64,000 nucleotides of DNA from Pseudomonas protegens CHA0. GTDB taxonomy: Bacteria; Pseudomonadota; Gammaproteobacteria; Pseudomonadales; Pseudomonadaceae. A program made the translations under genes and the position numbers. A model generated the notes under the pieces. The model made no database searches. It saw nothing but the letters and a program-made list of their open reading frames with translations, and had not been told where the DNA came from. Where the stretch lies: positions 6,765,001 to 6,829,000 of the forward strand of contig NC_021237.1 in NCBI RefSeq assembly GCF_000397205.1. The letters are read 5' to 3'. Shown here piece by piece: positions 1 to 9,312 of the stretch. Each line of letters begins with the position of its first letter. The first letter of the stretch is position 1.

Positions 1-21
1 TCGGTTACAGTGCGATAAATG

Positions 22-47
22 TGCGAGCGGGCTTGCCCGCTCCCACA
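22..47. repeat. REP-like palindrome upstream of ansA
   Basis: An inverted repeat with arms GAGCGGGC and GCCCGCTC (25-42) is followed by CCCACAG. This is a common Pseudomonas extragenic palindrome variant, different in arm sequence from the GCCGGCAAGCCGGC type found elsewhere in the window. It lies just before the ansA ribosome binding site. Confidence 0.6.
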
Positions 48-72
48 GGTACTCACCGTTTCGGAGAATCCC

Positions 73-1074
73 ATGACCCCTTCGACCTACCCTGGCGCCC
101 AGCACGTCATGGTGCTCTACACCGGCGGCACCATCGGCATGCAGGCCAGCGCCGACGGCCTGGCCCCGGCCTCGGGTTTCGACGTGCGCATGCGCGCCTA
201 CCTCGACAGCCAGCCCGGGCTGGTGCTGCCGGCCTGGCGCTTTCGCGAGATGGCGCCGCTGATCGACAGCGCCAACATGACCCCCGACTACTGGCAGCGC
301 CTGCGTGAAGCGGTGGTCGAAGCCGTGGACCAGGGCTGCGACAGCGTGCTGATCCTCCATGGCACCGATACCCTGGCCTACAGCGCCGCCGCCATGAGCT
401 TCCAGTTGCTGGGCCTGCCGGCGCCCGTGGTGTTCACCGGCTCGATGCTGCCAGCGGGTGTGCCCGACAGCGATGCCTGGGAAAACCTCAGCGGCGCCCT
501 GTCGGCCCTGGGCCAGGGCCTGGCCCCGGGGGTGCACCTGTACTTCCACGGCGAGCTGCTGGCACCGACCCGCTGCGCGAAAATCCGCAGCTTCGGCCGT
601 CACCCGTTCGCCGCCCTGAAGCGCAATGGCGGCGGCGCCAGGGCCGAGGCGATTCCCGCCGGGCTGGATTACCGCCAAGCCAGGCAACTGGCCAAGGTCG
701 GCGTACTGCCGCTGTTCCCCGGCATCGGCGCCGAGCTGCTGGACGGCGTGCTCGACAGCGGCATCCAGGCCCTGGTCCTGGAATGCTTCGGCAGCGGCAC
801 CGGTCCTAGCGACAACCCGGCGTTCCTGGCCAGTCTCAAGCGCGCACAGGAGCAAGGCATCGTGGTGGTGGCGGTGACCCAGTGCCATGAAGGCGGTGTG
901 GAGCTGGACATCTACGAAGCCGGCAGCCGCCTGCGCGGCGTGGGCGTGCTGTCCGGTGGCGGCATGACCCGCGAAGCGGCGTTCGGCAAGCTCAATGCGC
1001 TGCTCGGTGCCGGGCTGGAAAGCGCCGAAGTGCGGCGCCTGGTGGAACTCGATCTGTGTGGCGAGTTGAGCTGA
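73..1074 (+). CDS. ansA: L-asparaginase (AnsA-like)
   Basis: Hydrolyses L-asparagine to aspartate and ammonia. The 333-residue protein carries both signature threonine motifs of the asparaginase/glutaminase family: TGGTIG at residues 17-22 and HGTDT at about 96-100, with a conserved Lys-containing segment near 165-170. There is no signal peptide, so a cytoplasmic (type I-like) enzyme is likely. The start at 73 is chosen because GGAG at 63-66 precedes it by 6 bases; an upstream in-frame ATG at 19 lies in a REP element and has no ribosome site. The gene stands alone, converging on the small secreted protein at 1147-1692. A type II or glutaminase-asparaginase assignment is less likely without an export signal. 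Confidence 0.88.
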   Translation: MTPSTYPGAQHVMVLYTGGTIGMQASADGLAPASGFDVRMRAYLDSQPGLVLPAWRFREMAPLIDSANMTPDYWQRLREAVVEAVDQGCDSVLILHGTDTLAYSAAAMSFQLLGLPAPVVFTGSMLPAGVPDSDAWENLSGALSALGQGLAPGVHLYFHGELLAPTRCAKIRSFGRHPFAALKRNGGGARAEAIPAGLDYRQARQLAKVGVLPLFPGIGAELLDGVLDSGIQALVLECFGSGTGPSDNPAFLASLKRAQEQGIVVVAVTQCHEGGVELDIYEAGSRLRGVGVLSGGGMTREAAFGKLNALLGAGLESAEVRRLVELDLCGELS

Positions 1075-1087
1075 AGCTCGCGCTCGG

Positions 1088-1119
1088 GAGCCGGTGGCTA
1101 CTGCGGTAGCTGCCGGCTC
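1088..1119. terminator. Imperfect hairpin between convergent genes
   Basis: Arms GAGCCGG (1088-1094) and CCGGCTC (1113-1119) enclose inner arms GCTAC and GTAGC. It sits between the ends of ansA and the convergent 1147-1692 gene. No T-tract follows on either strand, so factor-independent termination is uncertain. Confidence 0.35.
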
Positions 1120-1146
1120 GACGGCGAGCAGAGGGTGGCTGTCAGG

Positions 1147-1692
1147 TTACTTTTTGACCGAGTAATCCTGGCCCCAGACCCGCACCGAACTCGAGCTCTC
1201 GATCGGCCCTTCAAACACGAACTTCTGCCGCACTGCCGCCTTGGCCGGGATGGTGACTTCGTCCGGGTTGTCGAGGCTGACAGTCAGATTGTTGGCGTAA
1301 CCGTCCTGGTCAATCGCCAGCAGGGCGCCGGTCTGCTTGAGGTTGATCAGTCGCAACTGGCTGTCGCTGCTGTTCTTGAAGCCCAGGGTAACGTTGAAGC
1401 TGTCGCCGACGGCTTCAGTCTTCAACACCTGAACGTCGACGCGGCCTTTCATTTGCTCGCGAGAGGAAATGATCGAGGCACCGTCGACGCCTTGCGCCGA
1501 TTGGCGACCGTCGAGCACACCTTCGCTGACGCCGCCCAAGAGGTTCTTGCCTGCCGAGATGGCTGACGAGACGGCTGACTTGGCAGAGTCCTTGATGGTG
1601 CTTTCGCTGCCTGGCTCAGCCTCGGCCAGGCACAGCGAACTCAGGAGCAAGCCGGAGACCAGAAGCAGGGAACGCGCAGGAATGAGGGTCAT
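1147..1692 (-). CDS. Small secreted protein of unknown function
   Basis: 181 residues with a clear signal peptide: Arg near the N-terminus, a Leu-rich core, and likely cleavage after LCLAEA around residue 25. A Cys lies in the signal region, but the preceding residues (LSSLC) are not a standard lipobox. The mature part has an Ala/Ser-rich, helix-prone segment followed by a likely beta-sandwich with alternating hydrophobics (residues about 75-175). I do not recognise the family. The start at 1692 is chosen because longer in-frame starts would place the signal peptide internally, and AAAGGA lies about 10 bases upstream. It is probably periplasmic and appears to be a single-gene unit. Confidence 0.75.
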   Translation of the reverse strand: MTLIPARSLLLVSGLLLSSLCLAEAEPGSESTIKDSAKSAVSSAISAGKNLLGGVSEGVLDGRQSAQGVDGASIISSREQMKGRVDVQVLKTEAVGDSFNVTLGFKNSSDSQLRLINLKQTGALLAIDQDGYANNLTVSLDNPDEVTIPAKAAVRQKFVFEGPIESSSSVRVWGQDYSVKK

Positions 1693-1890
1693 ACATAGTC
1701 CTTTATCGGGGTTGCTGCACCGCCACCTCAGGCGGTGAATGGCAGGCAGGTTGCACCAATCAATGCGCCAAGTCACTAGCCACACAACGCCGGGAATGCC
1801 GCATGTCGCTGGCCGGCAAACCGCAGGCCTGATCGCGGGCGGCATGCAACTTGCTCCGGTTAAGGGTCTTTCCCAGGCTGGAATCTGCGC

Positions 1891-2883
1891 ATGCTGCACT
1901 CGCACCTCACCACCCTCAATGCGGTTTCCCTGATCCTCAACACCTTCAAGGACCAGGGCCAGGCCGGCGGCGCGCTGTTGGCCGGCAGCGGTATAAACCC
2001 CGCCGACCTGAGCCGCGCCGACACTCGCATCACCACCAACCAGGAAATGCTGGTGTGCGCCAACGCCGTGGCCTTGCAACGGGACATCGGCCTGGAACTG
2101 GGCCGGCGCATGCACGTTTCCTCCTACGGCATGCTCGGCTATGCCCTGCTCACCAGTGCCACCTTAGGTGACGCTTTGCGCCTGGCGCTGCGCTATCCGG
2201 CGCTGATGGGAACACTTTTCGAACTGAGCCTGGAAACCGACGGTTCGCGCATCTGGCTGACCGCCGCCGACTACCGCGAAAGCCCGGCCCTGGCCGCGTT
2301 CAATACCGAGTTCTGCCTGGTGTCGCTGAAGGTCATCTGCGACGACCTGCTGGGCCACGCCCTGCCGCTACTGGGCGCGCGCTTCGACTACCCGGCCCCG
2401 GACTATCAGCAACGCTACCGCGAACCTTTCGACTGCCCGCTGCAATTCAACGCCAGCAGCAACGCCTTCGCCTTCGACCAGCGCTGGCTGGACCAGCCCC
2501 TGCCCCTGGCGGACGTGATCACCCACCAGGCCATGGCCGAACGCTGCCGCAAGCAGAACACCGAGTTCACCGGGCGCCAGGCCTGGCTGGGGCGCATCCG
2601 CCAGTTGCTGGCGGCGCAGCTGGACGCCGCACCGGGCCTGGAAGGGCTGGCGGAACAGATGAACTGCTCGGCCCGGACCCTGCGCCGCCACCTGCGGGAC
2701 CTGGGGTGCAGCTATCAGGAACTGCTGGACGAGCTGCGCTTCGAGCGCGCCAAGCAGATGCTCTGCGAAGACCAGATGCCCATCTACCGCATCGCCGAGG
2801 CCCTGGGCTTCAGCGAAACCGCGAGCTTTCGCCATGCTTTCATCCGCTGGAGCGGCGTGGCGCCGAGCCAGTTCCGGCCCTGA
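1891..2883 (+). CDS. AraC-family transcriptional regulator
   Basis: 330 residues. The N-terminal two thirds (about 15-210) looks like the Arabinose_bd-type ligand domain found in regulators such as OruR, with the GMLGYALLTS segment typical of that group. The C-terminal about 90 residues hold two helix-turn-helix motifs; the second (IYRIAEALGFSETASFRHAF) and the terminal GVAPSQFR are the standard AraC signature. The effector is not predictable. The start has only a weak ribosome site. No adjacent catabolic operon points to a target; the downstream ankyrin genes share its direction but begin 70 bp later behind their own duplicated upstream sequence. Confidence 0.85.
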   Translation: MLHSHLTTLNAVSLILNTFKDQGQAGGALLAGSGINPADLSRADTRITTNQEMLVCANAVALQRDIGLELGRRMHVSSYGMLGYALLTSATLGDALRLALRYPALMGTLFELSLETDGSRIWLTAADYRESPALAAFNTEFCLVSLKVICDDLLGHALPLLGARFDYPAPDYQQRYREPFDCPLQFNASSNAFAFDQRWLDQPLPLADVITHQAMAERCRKQNTEFTGRQAWLGRIRQLLAAQLDAAPGLEGLAEQMNCSARTLRRHLRDLGCSYQELLDELRFERAKQMLCEDQMPIYRIAEALGFSETASFRHAFIRWSGVAPSQFRP

Positions 2884-2970
2884 CAAAAACCCCGGCACAA
2901 CGCTGGCGATTGCATTACATTGCCGACCTTTCTACCGGCAAGGGACTGCACGCTTGAACCTATTCACAGA
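2884..2970 (+). repeat. Direct repeat copy 1: upstream region of ankyrin paralogue 1
   Basis: From AAACCCCGGCACAAC through GATTGCATTACATTGCCGA, the AAGGGACTGC ribosome site and the TTG start, this stretch is closely similar to 4896-4980 before the second paralogue. The duplication therefore covered the promoter and translation start as well as the gene. Confidence 0.75.
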
Positions 2971-4864
2971 CGCCATCGGCATTCGCAGGCTTTGCCTGGC
3001 ACTGGTGCTGCTGGCTGGCGTCCCCGTCGCCCAGGCGTTCGACCTGTCCAAGATCCGCTGGTGGGAGATGCAGAGCGACATCCTCCTGGACGACCCGGAA
3101 ACCGCCACGCTGCAACTCGAACCCTTTCCCCTGCCCGGGCTGGCCCAGGCGCCGGCCCGAGTGATCCTCAGCCAATACCAAGGGTTGTTCTATCTCAATG
3201 GCTATGCGGATGGGCAGTACCGGCAGCGAGTCTACAAGTCGCCGCCCTTGCCGCTGTTCGATGCCCAGGCGCTACAGGTCTGCGTGCCCGAGCAGCGACC
3301 CGTTGAGGCCACCGACAACTGGCCGCCGAGCAAGCAACTGGAAGCCGCCCTGAGCCTGACCAAGCTGAGTTTCGACTGCCAGAGCCCAGGCTGGGAGTTG
3401 AGCAATCGCTACTTGCTGGTGGACAGCCGCGATCCCCAGCGGCCGTTGCTGGCCATCGGTCAGCGCCAGGGCGAGGCACGGATCGACTTCACCCCGCAGC
3501 AACCGACCAGCCCCGAACTGCAGCAGCAATGGCTGCAAGCCCTGCAGAAGTACCCGAAGCTGCTGGAACCCTTTGACGCCAGCAGCGGCCAGCTCAGCGT
3601 CAAGCCCTATGCGCCGCCGCCCAGCGCGGAGCAGGTCTGGACAGAATTTCGCCAGTTGCACACGCAATTGCGCGATGCCAAAGACAAGGCCCCGGGCATC
3701 GCCCGGGTGGAAGAGTTCTTCAGCCGTCATGACTTTCGCGCGATCGCCCCCGAGCGCAGTAACTACCCGGGCCTGCTCAACGACATCGCCTATTGGGCCA
3801 CCGAGGCCGGCCAGTTGCAGAGCGCCCGCCCCTGGCTGGCGTACGTGCTGCGTCGCGACCCGGGGCGCATGCCGACCTACCTCAATCTGGCGGACCTGGA
3901 TTGGCGCCTGTACGAACAGCAGCCCGCGGACACCCGGCACCGGGGCCGGGCCATGGAGAACTATCGGCTGTATTGCGGGCTGCGCCTGCAACGCCAACTT
4001 GGGGTCCCTGCCAGGGTCACCCAACGCCTGGACCTTGAGGCACCCAGCGAACCGGCCTGCCAAAGCGCCTGGCCGCTGGTGACGGCGGTGGACCAGGGTG
4101 ACGCGGGCGAAGTCCGGCGCCTGCTGGAGAACGGCCTGAGCGGCGACGTCATCGCCGCCGACGGGCGCCCGGTGCTGTTGCACGCGCTGGACAAGCCAGA
4201 CCTGGACATCGCCCGGCTGTTGCTGGCCCATGGCGCCCGCCCCGACGGCCAGTACAACGGCCGAACCCAGGTGGTCCTGGCCATGCGCCGCGACCTCAAG
4301 GACAACCCCGACCTGAACCGGGCCAAGCGCCTTGGGTTCCTGTTGCAGGCCGGCGCCGCCATCGATGAGCAGGACGCCCAGGGTGGCACCGCGCTGCAGG
4401 AAATGGCGAAAAACCGCGAGGACATCGAGCGCTTCAACTGGCTGCTGCTGCACCCCCAGGACCTCGACAAACGCAGCGGGCCAGACGGCGTAACCGCGCT
4501 ATTCCTGGCGCTCAAGGGAGGCAACTACGCTGCTGCCCGGCAACTGGTGGCGGCCGGTGCCAACCTCAACCTGAGCTACGGCCGCGATTTCTGCGCACAG
4601 CAGCCGATTCGCGAAAGCCTGCTGATGATCGTCGCCGAACAGGGCTCGCCCGAAGTCATCAATCCCTGGGTCAGCCAGCAAGAGAGCCTGGACATGTTCA
4701 CCCTGCTGCTACAACGTGGCGCCGACCCCAACGTCGGCCGCTACTGCAAGAACAACGGCTACACCTGGCTGCTGGAGATCATGGCCCGGCGCAAGCGCGA
4801 CGACATGCTCAAGGTGCTGCAAGGCTTTGCGCCGCCACCGCCGGCGACGACGTTTCGTCTTTGA
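2954..4864 (+). CDS. Secreted ankyrin-repeat protein, paralogue 1
   Basis: About 636 residues. The signal peptide (Arg-Arg, then a Leu/Ala-rich core ending PVAQA) predicts export, probably to the periplasm. Residues about 30-370 form an unfamiliar N-terminal region with conserved blocks such as LLNDIAYWATEAGQLQ and RDPGRMPTYLNLADLDW, suggestive of helical TPR-like repeats. The C-terminal third holds ankyrin-type repeats (VRRLLENGLSGDV, IARLLLAHGARPDG, LFTLLLQRGADPN). TTG at 2954 is preferred over the upstream in-frame ATG because AAGGGA precedes it and the same TTG context occurs in the second copy. The neighbour at 4965-6890 is a full-length paralogue. Function is unknown; ankyrin repeats suggest protein binding. 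Confidence 0.75.
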   Translation: MNLFTDAIGIRRLCLALVLLAGVPVAQAFDLSKIRWWEMQSDILLDDPETATLQLEPFPLPGLAQAPARVILSQYQGLFYLNGYADGQYRQRVYKSPPLPLFDAQALQVCVPEQRPVEATDNWPPSKQLEAALSLTKLSFDCQSPGWELSNRYLLVDSRDPQRPLLAIGQRQGEARIDFTPQQPTSPELQQQWLQALQKYPKLLEPFDASSGQLSVKPYAPPPSAEQVWTEFRQLHTQLRDAKDKAPGIARVEEFFSRHDFRAIAPERSNYPGLLNDIAYWATEAGQLQSARPWLAYVLRRDPGRMPTYLNLADLDWRLYEQQPADTRHRGRAMENYRLYCGLRLQRQLGVPARVTQRLDLEAPSEPACQSAWPLVTAVDQGDAGEVRRLLENGLSGDVIAADGRPVLLHALDKPDLDIARLLLAHGARPDGQYNGRTQVVLAMRRDLKDNPDLNRAKRLGFLLQAGAAIDEQDAQGGTALQEMAKNREDIERFNWLLLHPQDLDKRSGPDGVTALFLALKGGNYAAARQLVAAGANLNLSYGRDFCAQQPIRESLLMIVAEQGSPEVINPWVSQQESLDMFTLLLQRGADPNVGRYCKNNGYTWLLEIMARRKRDDMLKVLQGFAPPPPATTFRL

Positions 4865-4895
4865 GGCGTGGCGCCGAACCCGCTGCGCCTCTGAA

Positions 4896-4980
4896 ACAAA
4901 GCCCGGCACAACAGTGCCGATTGCATTACATTGCCGAGCTTTCTATCGGCAAGGGACTGCAACGTTGAAGCTATTCTCAG
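4896..4980 (+). repeat. Direct repeat copy 2: upstream region of ankyrin paralogue 2
   Basis: Matches 2884-2970 closely, including CCCGGCACAAC, GATTGCATTACATTGCCGA, CGGCAAGGGACTGC and the TTG start followed by AAGCTATTC. It indicates that a single tandem duplication produced both genes with their control regions. Confidence 0.75.
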
Positions 4981-6890
4981 GCGCCATCGCCCGGCGCATC
5001 GGCATTCGCGGGCTTGGCCTGGCGCTGACACTGCTGGCTGCCACTCCCGTGGCCCAGGCCTTCGACCTGGACCTGGCCTGGTTCAAATGGTCGGGAATGC
5101 GCCGCAACTTCGTCCTCGACTACCCGGAAACCGCCACCCTGGAGCTCAAGCCGTTCCCCCTGCCGGGCCTGGCGCGGATGCCGCTGCGGATTGTCCTGAG
5201 CCAGTACCGCGGGCTGTTCTACTTCAATGCCTATCAGGACCTGCAGTACCGGCAGCGGGTCTACAAGTCGCCGCCGATGGCTCTGTTCAGCCCTGAAGAG
5301 CTGCGGGCCTGTGTGTCCCCGGGCGATGACATCCAGGTCAACGACATCTGGCCCACGAGCAACAGCCTGGTCCCCGGCATCACCCTGACGCCCCTGAGCT
5401 TCCAGTGCAAGGAGCCATCCGAGTGGCAACTTAGCGGGCGCTACCTGCTGATCGACCAGCGCGATCCGCAACACCCGCTGCTGGCCATCAGTCACCGCCA
5501 GGACCTTGGCCAGATGGAATTCACCCCGTTGCAACCCATCAGCGAGGAAACCGGGCGGCAGTGGTTGCAGGCCCTGGAGACCTTCCCGCCGTGGTTCCGC
5601 CCCTTCACCCAAGGCAGCGGGCCGATCACCGTCAACGCCTTTGTGCCAGCGCCAGCCTCGACCCCGGACAGCCTGTGGAAAGAGTTCCGCGCGCTGCACG
5701 AACAACTGCGCACGGCCAAGGACAAACTGCCGGGCATCCGCGAAGTGGAAGACTTCTTCGTCACCCATGACTTTCGCAGCATCGCCACCGAGCGCCGTGA
5801 ATACGCCGGCCTGCTCAACGACATCGCCTACTGGACCAGCGAAGCCGGGCAGCTGCAAACCGCCCGCCCCTGGCTCAAGGAGGTGCTGCGCCGCGACCCG
5901 GGGCGCATGCCGACCTACCTCAACCTGGCGGACCTGGACTGGGCGATCTACCAACAACGCACGCAGGACAACATCCACCAGGGCCGGGCCATCGAGGGCT
6001 ACCGGGTGTATTGCGGCCTGCGCCTGAAGCGCCAGATGAGCATCCCGCCCCGGGTGCTGCAGCGCTTGGGCCTTAACGCCGCCAATCCCCGGGACTGCCA
6101 GGCCTTCTGGCCGCTGGTGGACGCGGTGGATACCGGCGACCTGAGCGAAGTGCAGCGCCTGCTGGCCAGTGGCATCAGCGGCGAGGTCATGGCCGACGAT
6201 GGCCGCAGCGCCTTGTTGCACGCCCTGGACGCACCGCACCTGGATATCGCCCGGCTGCTGCTGGAGCACGGCGCCCACACCAGCGGCCTGTACAACTGGA
6301 CCACCCTGGCGACCCTGGCCATGCGCCGCGACCTGGGCGACAGCCCCGACCTGAGCCAGGGCGGGCGCCTGAAGTTCCTCATCGAGGCTGGCGTGGCCAT
6401 CGACGAACCCGACAGCCAGGGCGTGACGCCACTGATGCAGATGGCCGAGAACAAGCGCAGCCTGCAAGGCTTCAGCTGGCTGCTGCAGTACCCGCAGAAC
6501 CTCGACCTGCGCAACAAGAATGACGGCGAAACCGCACTGTACCGGGCCTTCTCGGGCAACAACTACGTGGCCATGAAGCAGTTGATAGCGGCCGGCGCCA
6601 ACCTCAACCTGAGCTACGGCCGTGCCGTTTGCAACAACCAGCCCGTCGGCGAAAGCCTGCTGACCCTGGTCGCCGACAAGACCTCCGCCGACGCCCAGTC
6701 GCCCTCCGTCAGCCAGCAGGACACCCTGGAGATGTTCACCCTGCTGCTGGAGAAAGGCGCCGACCCGAATGTCGGCCAGCACTGCGAGAAAAAGGGCTAC
6801 GCAATATTGCTGGAAGCCATTGCCCGGAAAAAACGCGAGGACATGCTCAAGGTCCTGCAGCGCTACGCCCCTACCCCGCCTGCCAGCTGA
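4965..6890 (+). CDS. Secreted ankyrin-repeat protein, paralogue 2
   Basis: 641 residues, alignable end to end with the preceding gene. It has a TTG start at 4965 behind AAGGGA, a signal peptide ending PVAQA, the shared blocks LLNDIAYWTSEAGQLQ and RDPGRMPTYLNLADLDW, and C-terminal ankyrin repeats (VQRLLASGISGEV, IARLLLEHGAHTSG, LFTLLLEKGADPN). Divergence is spread along the length with no frameshift in either copy, so both appear functional. A strong stem-loop follows at 6897-6928. Binding partners are unknown. Confidence 0.75.
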   Translation: MKLFSGAIARRIGIRGLGLALTLLAATPVAQAFDLDLAWFKWSGMRRNFVLDYPETATLELKPFPLPGLARMPLRIVLSQYRGLFYFNAYQDLQYRQRVYKSPPMALFSPEELRACVSPGDDIQVNDIWPTSNSLVPGITLTPLSFQCKEPSEWQLSGRYLLIDQRDPQHPLLAISHRQDLGQMEFTPLQPISEETGRQWLQALETFPPWFRPFTQGSGPITVNAFVPAPASTPDSLWKEFRALHEQLRTAKDKLPGIREVEDFFVTHDFRSIATERREYAGLLNDIAYWTSEAGQLQTARPWLKEVLRRDPGRMPTYLNLADLDWAIYQQRTQDNIHQGRAIEGYRVYCGLRLKRQMSIPPRVLQRLGLNAANPRDCQAFWPLVDAVDTGDLSEVQRLLASGISGEVMADDGRSALLHALDAPHLDIARLLLEHGAHTSGLYNWTTLATLAMRRDLGDSPDLSQGGRLKFLIEAGVAIDEPDSQGVTPLMQMAENKRSLQGFSWLLQYPQNLDLRNKNDGETALYRAFSGNNYVAMKQLIAAGANLNLSYGRAVCNNQPVGESLLTLVADKTSADAQSPSVSQQDTLEMFTLLLEKGADPNVGQHCEKKGYAILLEAIARKKREDMLKVLQRYAPTPPAS

Positions 6891-6896
6891 AACCGG

Positions 6897-6928
6897 ATGG
6901 CGCCCCGCAACGGGGCGCCATGCCTCTT
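6897..6928 (+). terminator. Rho-independent terminator after ankyrin pair
   Basis: Perfect 11-bp arms ATGGCGCCCCG and CGGGGCGCCAT around a CAA loop, followed by GCCTCTTT. It closes the ankyrin pair before the polyamine genes. Confidence 0.8.
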
Positions 6929-7054
6929 TAAGGGGCGAATTTCGGTCAAACACTTTGGCCACATCAATCCCCTTTTGGCCGCTCCTGCCGTTCTCCCAAA
7001 CCCCGCGCCCCGCAAGACTGTGATCCACCGAATCAGCCTGCGGAGAACAAGAAA

Positions 7055-8086
<1,032 letters not shown>

Positions 8087-8098
8087 GGGATTCGCATC

Positions 8099-9199
8099 AT
8101 GCAAAGACTCAAACGCTTAATGATCCCCGCCCTGTGCGCCAGCCTGCTGGGGACCGCCGCCCACGCCGAAGAACGCACCCTGCGGGTGTACAACTGGTTC
8201 GACTACATCACCCCCAAGGCCCTGGAAGACTTCAAGGCCCAGAACAGCCAGGTGAAGCTGGTCTACGACATCTTCGACACCAACGAAGCCCTGGAGGCCA
8301 AGCTGCTCACCGGCAACTCCGGGTATGACGTGGTGGTGCCGTCCAACGTGTTCCTGGCCAAGCAGATCGAGGCCGGGGTGTTCCAGCCCCTGGACCGCAG
8401 CAAGCTGCCCAACTGGAACCACCTGGACCCCAAGCTGATGAAGCTGATCGAGGCCAACGACCCGGGCAACAAGTTCGCCGTGCCCTACATGTACGGCACC
8501 ATCCTGATCGGCTTCAACCCGGACAAGATCAAGGCCGCCTTGGGGGACAAGGCGCCGGTGGACAGCTGGGACCTGATCTTCAAGGAAGAGAACATCAGCA
8601 AGCTCAAGCAGTGCGGCGTGGCCCTGCTGGATTCGCCGTCGGAAATCCTGCCCCTGGCCCTGCAGCACCTGGGCCTGGACCCCAACAGCAAGAAGCCGGC
8701 GGACTACGAGAAGGCTGAAGCGCTGCTGATGAAGATCCGGCCGTACATCACCTACTTCCACTCGTCCAAGTACATGGCCGACATCGCCAATGGCGATATC
8801 TGCGTGGCGGTGGGCTACTCGGGGAGCTTCTCCCAGGCTGCCAACCGGGCCAAGGAAGCCAAGAACGGCGTGACCGTGGACATGCGCCTGCCCAAGGAAG
8901 GCGCGCCGATCTGGTTCGACATGCTGGCGATCCCCAAGGGCGCGAAGAACCCGGAAGATGCCTACACCTTCATCAACTACCTGCTGCAGCCCCAGGTGAT
9001 TGCCCCGGTCAGCGACTTTGTCGGTTACCCGAACCCGAACAAGGATGCCACCGAGCGGGTGGACCCTTCGATCCGCAATAACCCCAACCTGTATCCGACA
9101 GAAGCGGCCATGAGCACCCTGTACACGCTGCAGCCGTTGCCCCGTGATGCAGAGCGGGCGCGGACCCGGGCCTGGACCAAGATCAAGTCCGGAACCTGA
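8099..9199 (+). CDS. Polyamine ABC transporter substrate-binding protein (PotF/SpuD-like)
   Basis: 366 residues. A signal peptide ending TAAHA is followed by LRVYNWFDYITP, the conserved start of mature PotF/SpuD proteins. Other family marks are YDVVVPSNVFLAKQ, WDLIFKEENISKL and VAVGYSGSF, with Trp, Asp and Tyr residues typical of the putrescine/spermidine pocket. It sits in an operon with the upstream acetylpolyamine deacetylase. No ATPase or permease genes follow, so it must share a transporter encoded elsewhere or act as a sensor-type binding protein. Confidence 0.87.
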   Translation: MQRLKRLMIPALCASLLGTAAHAEERTLRVYNWFDYITPKALEDFKAQNSQVKLVYDIFDTNEALEAKLLTGNSGYDVVVPSNVFLAKQIEAGVFQPLDRSKLPNWNHLDPKLMKLIEANDPGNKFAVPYMYGTILIGFNPDKIKAALGDKAPVDSWDLIFKEENISKLKQCGVALLDSPSEILPLALQHLGLDPNSKKPADYEKAEALLMKIRPYITYFHSSKYMADIANGDICVAVGYSGSFSQAANRAKEAKNGVTVDMRLPKEGAPIWFDMLAIPKGAKNPEDAYTFINYLLQPQVIAPVSDFVGYPNPNKDATERVDPSIRNNPNLYPTEAAMSTLYTLQPLPRDAERARTRAWTKIKSGT

Positions 9200-9278
9200 T
9201 CCGGCGCAAGCACACGGGCGGTGTTCTGGTGGGCGGCGAACGACGAGGACGCGGCGGGTGATAGACCGCGTCGCCGCT

Positions 9279-9304
9279 GTTCGCCGGCAAGCCGGCTCCT
9301 ACAC
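9279..9304. repeat. REP element
   Basis: Contains TTCGCCGGCAAGCCGGCTCCTACA, the Pseudomonas REP core with a GCCGGC/GCCGGC palindrome. It is single and lies between the convergent ends of the PotF-like and YedE-like genes. Confidence 0.8.
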
Positions 9305-9312
9305 AGTGGCGT

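Noticed and set aside
4977..7028. Long minus-strand open frame (683 codons) opposite the second ankyrin gene
   Set aside because: Its protein is Gln/Val/Gly/His-rich low-complexity, the usual shadow of a high-GC gene; the plus-strand frame has a signal peptide, repeats and a paralogue.
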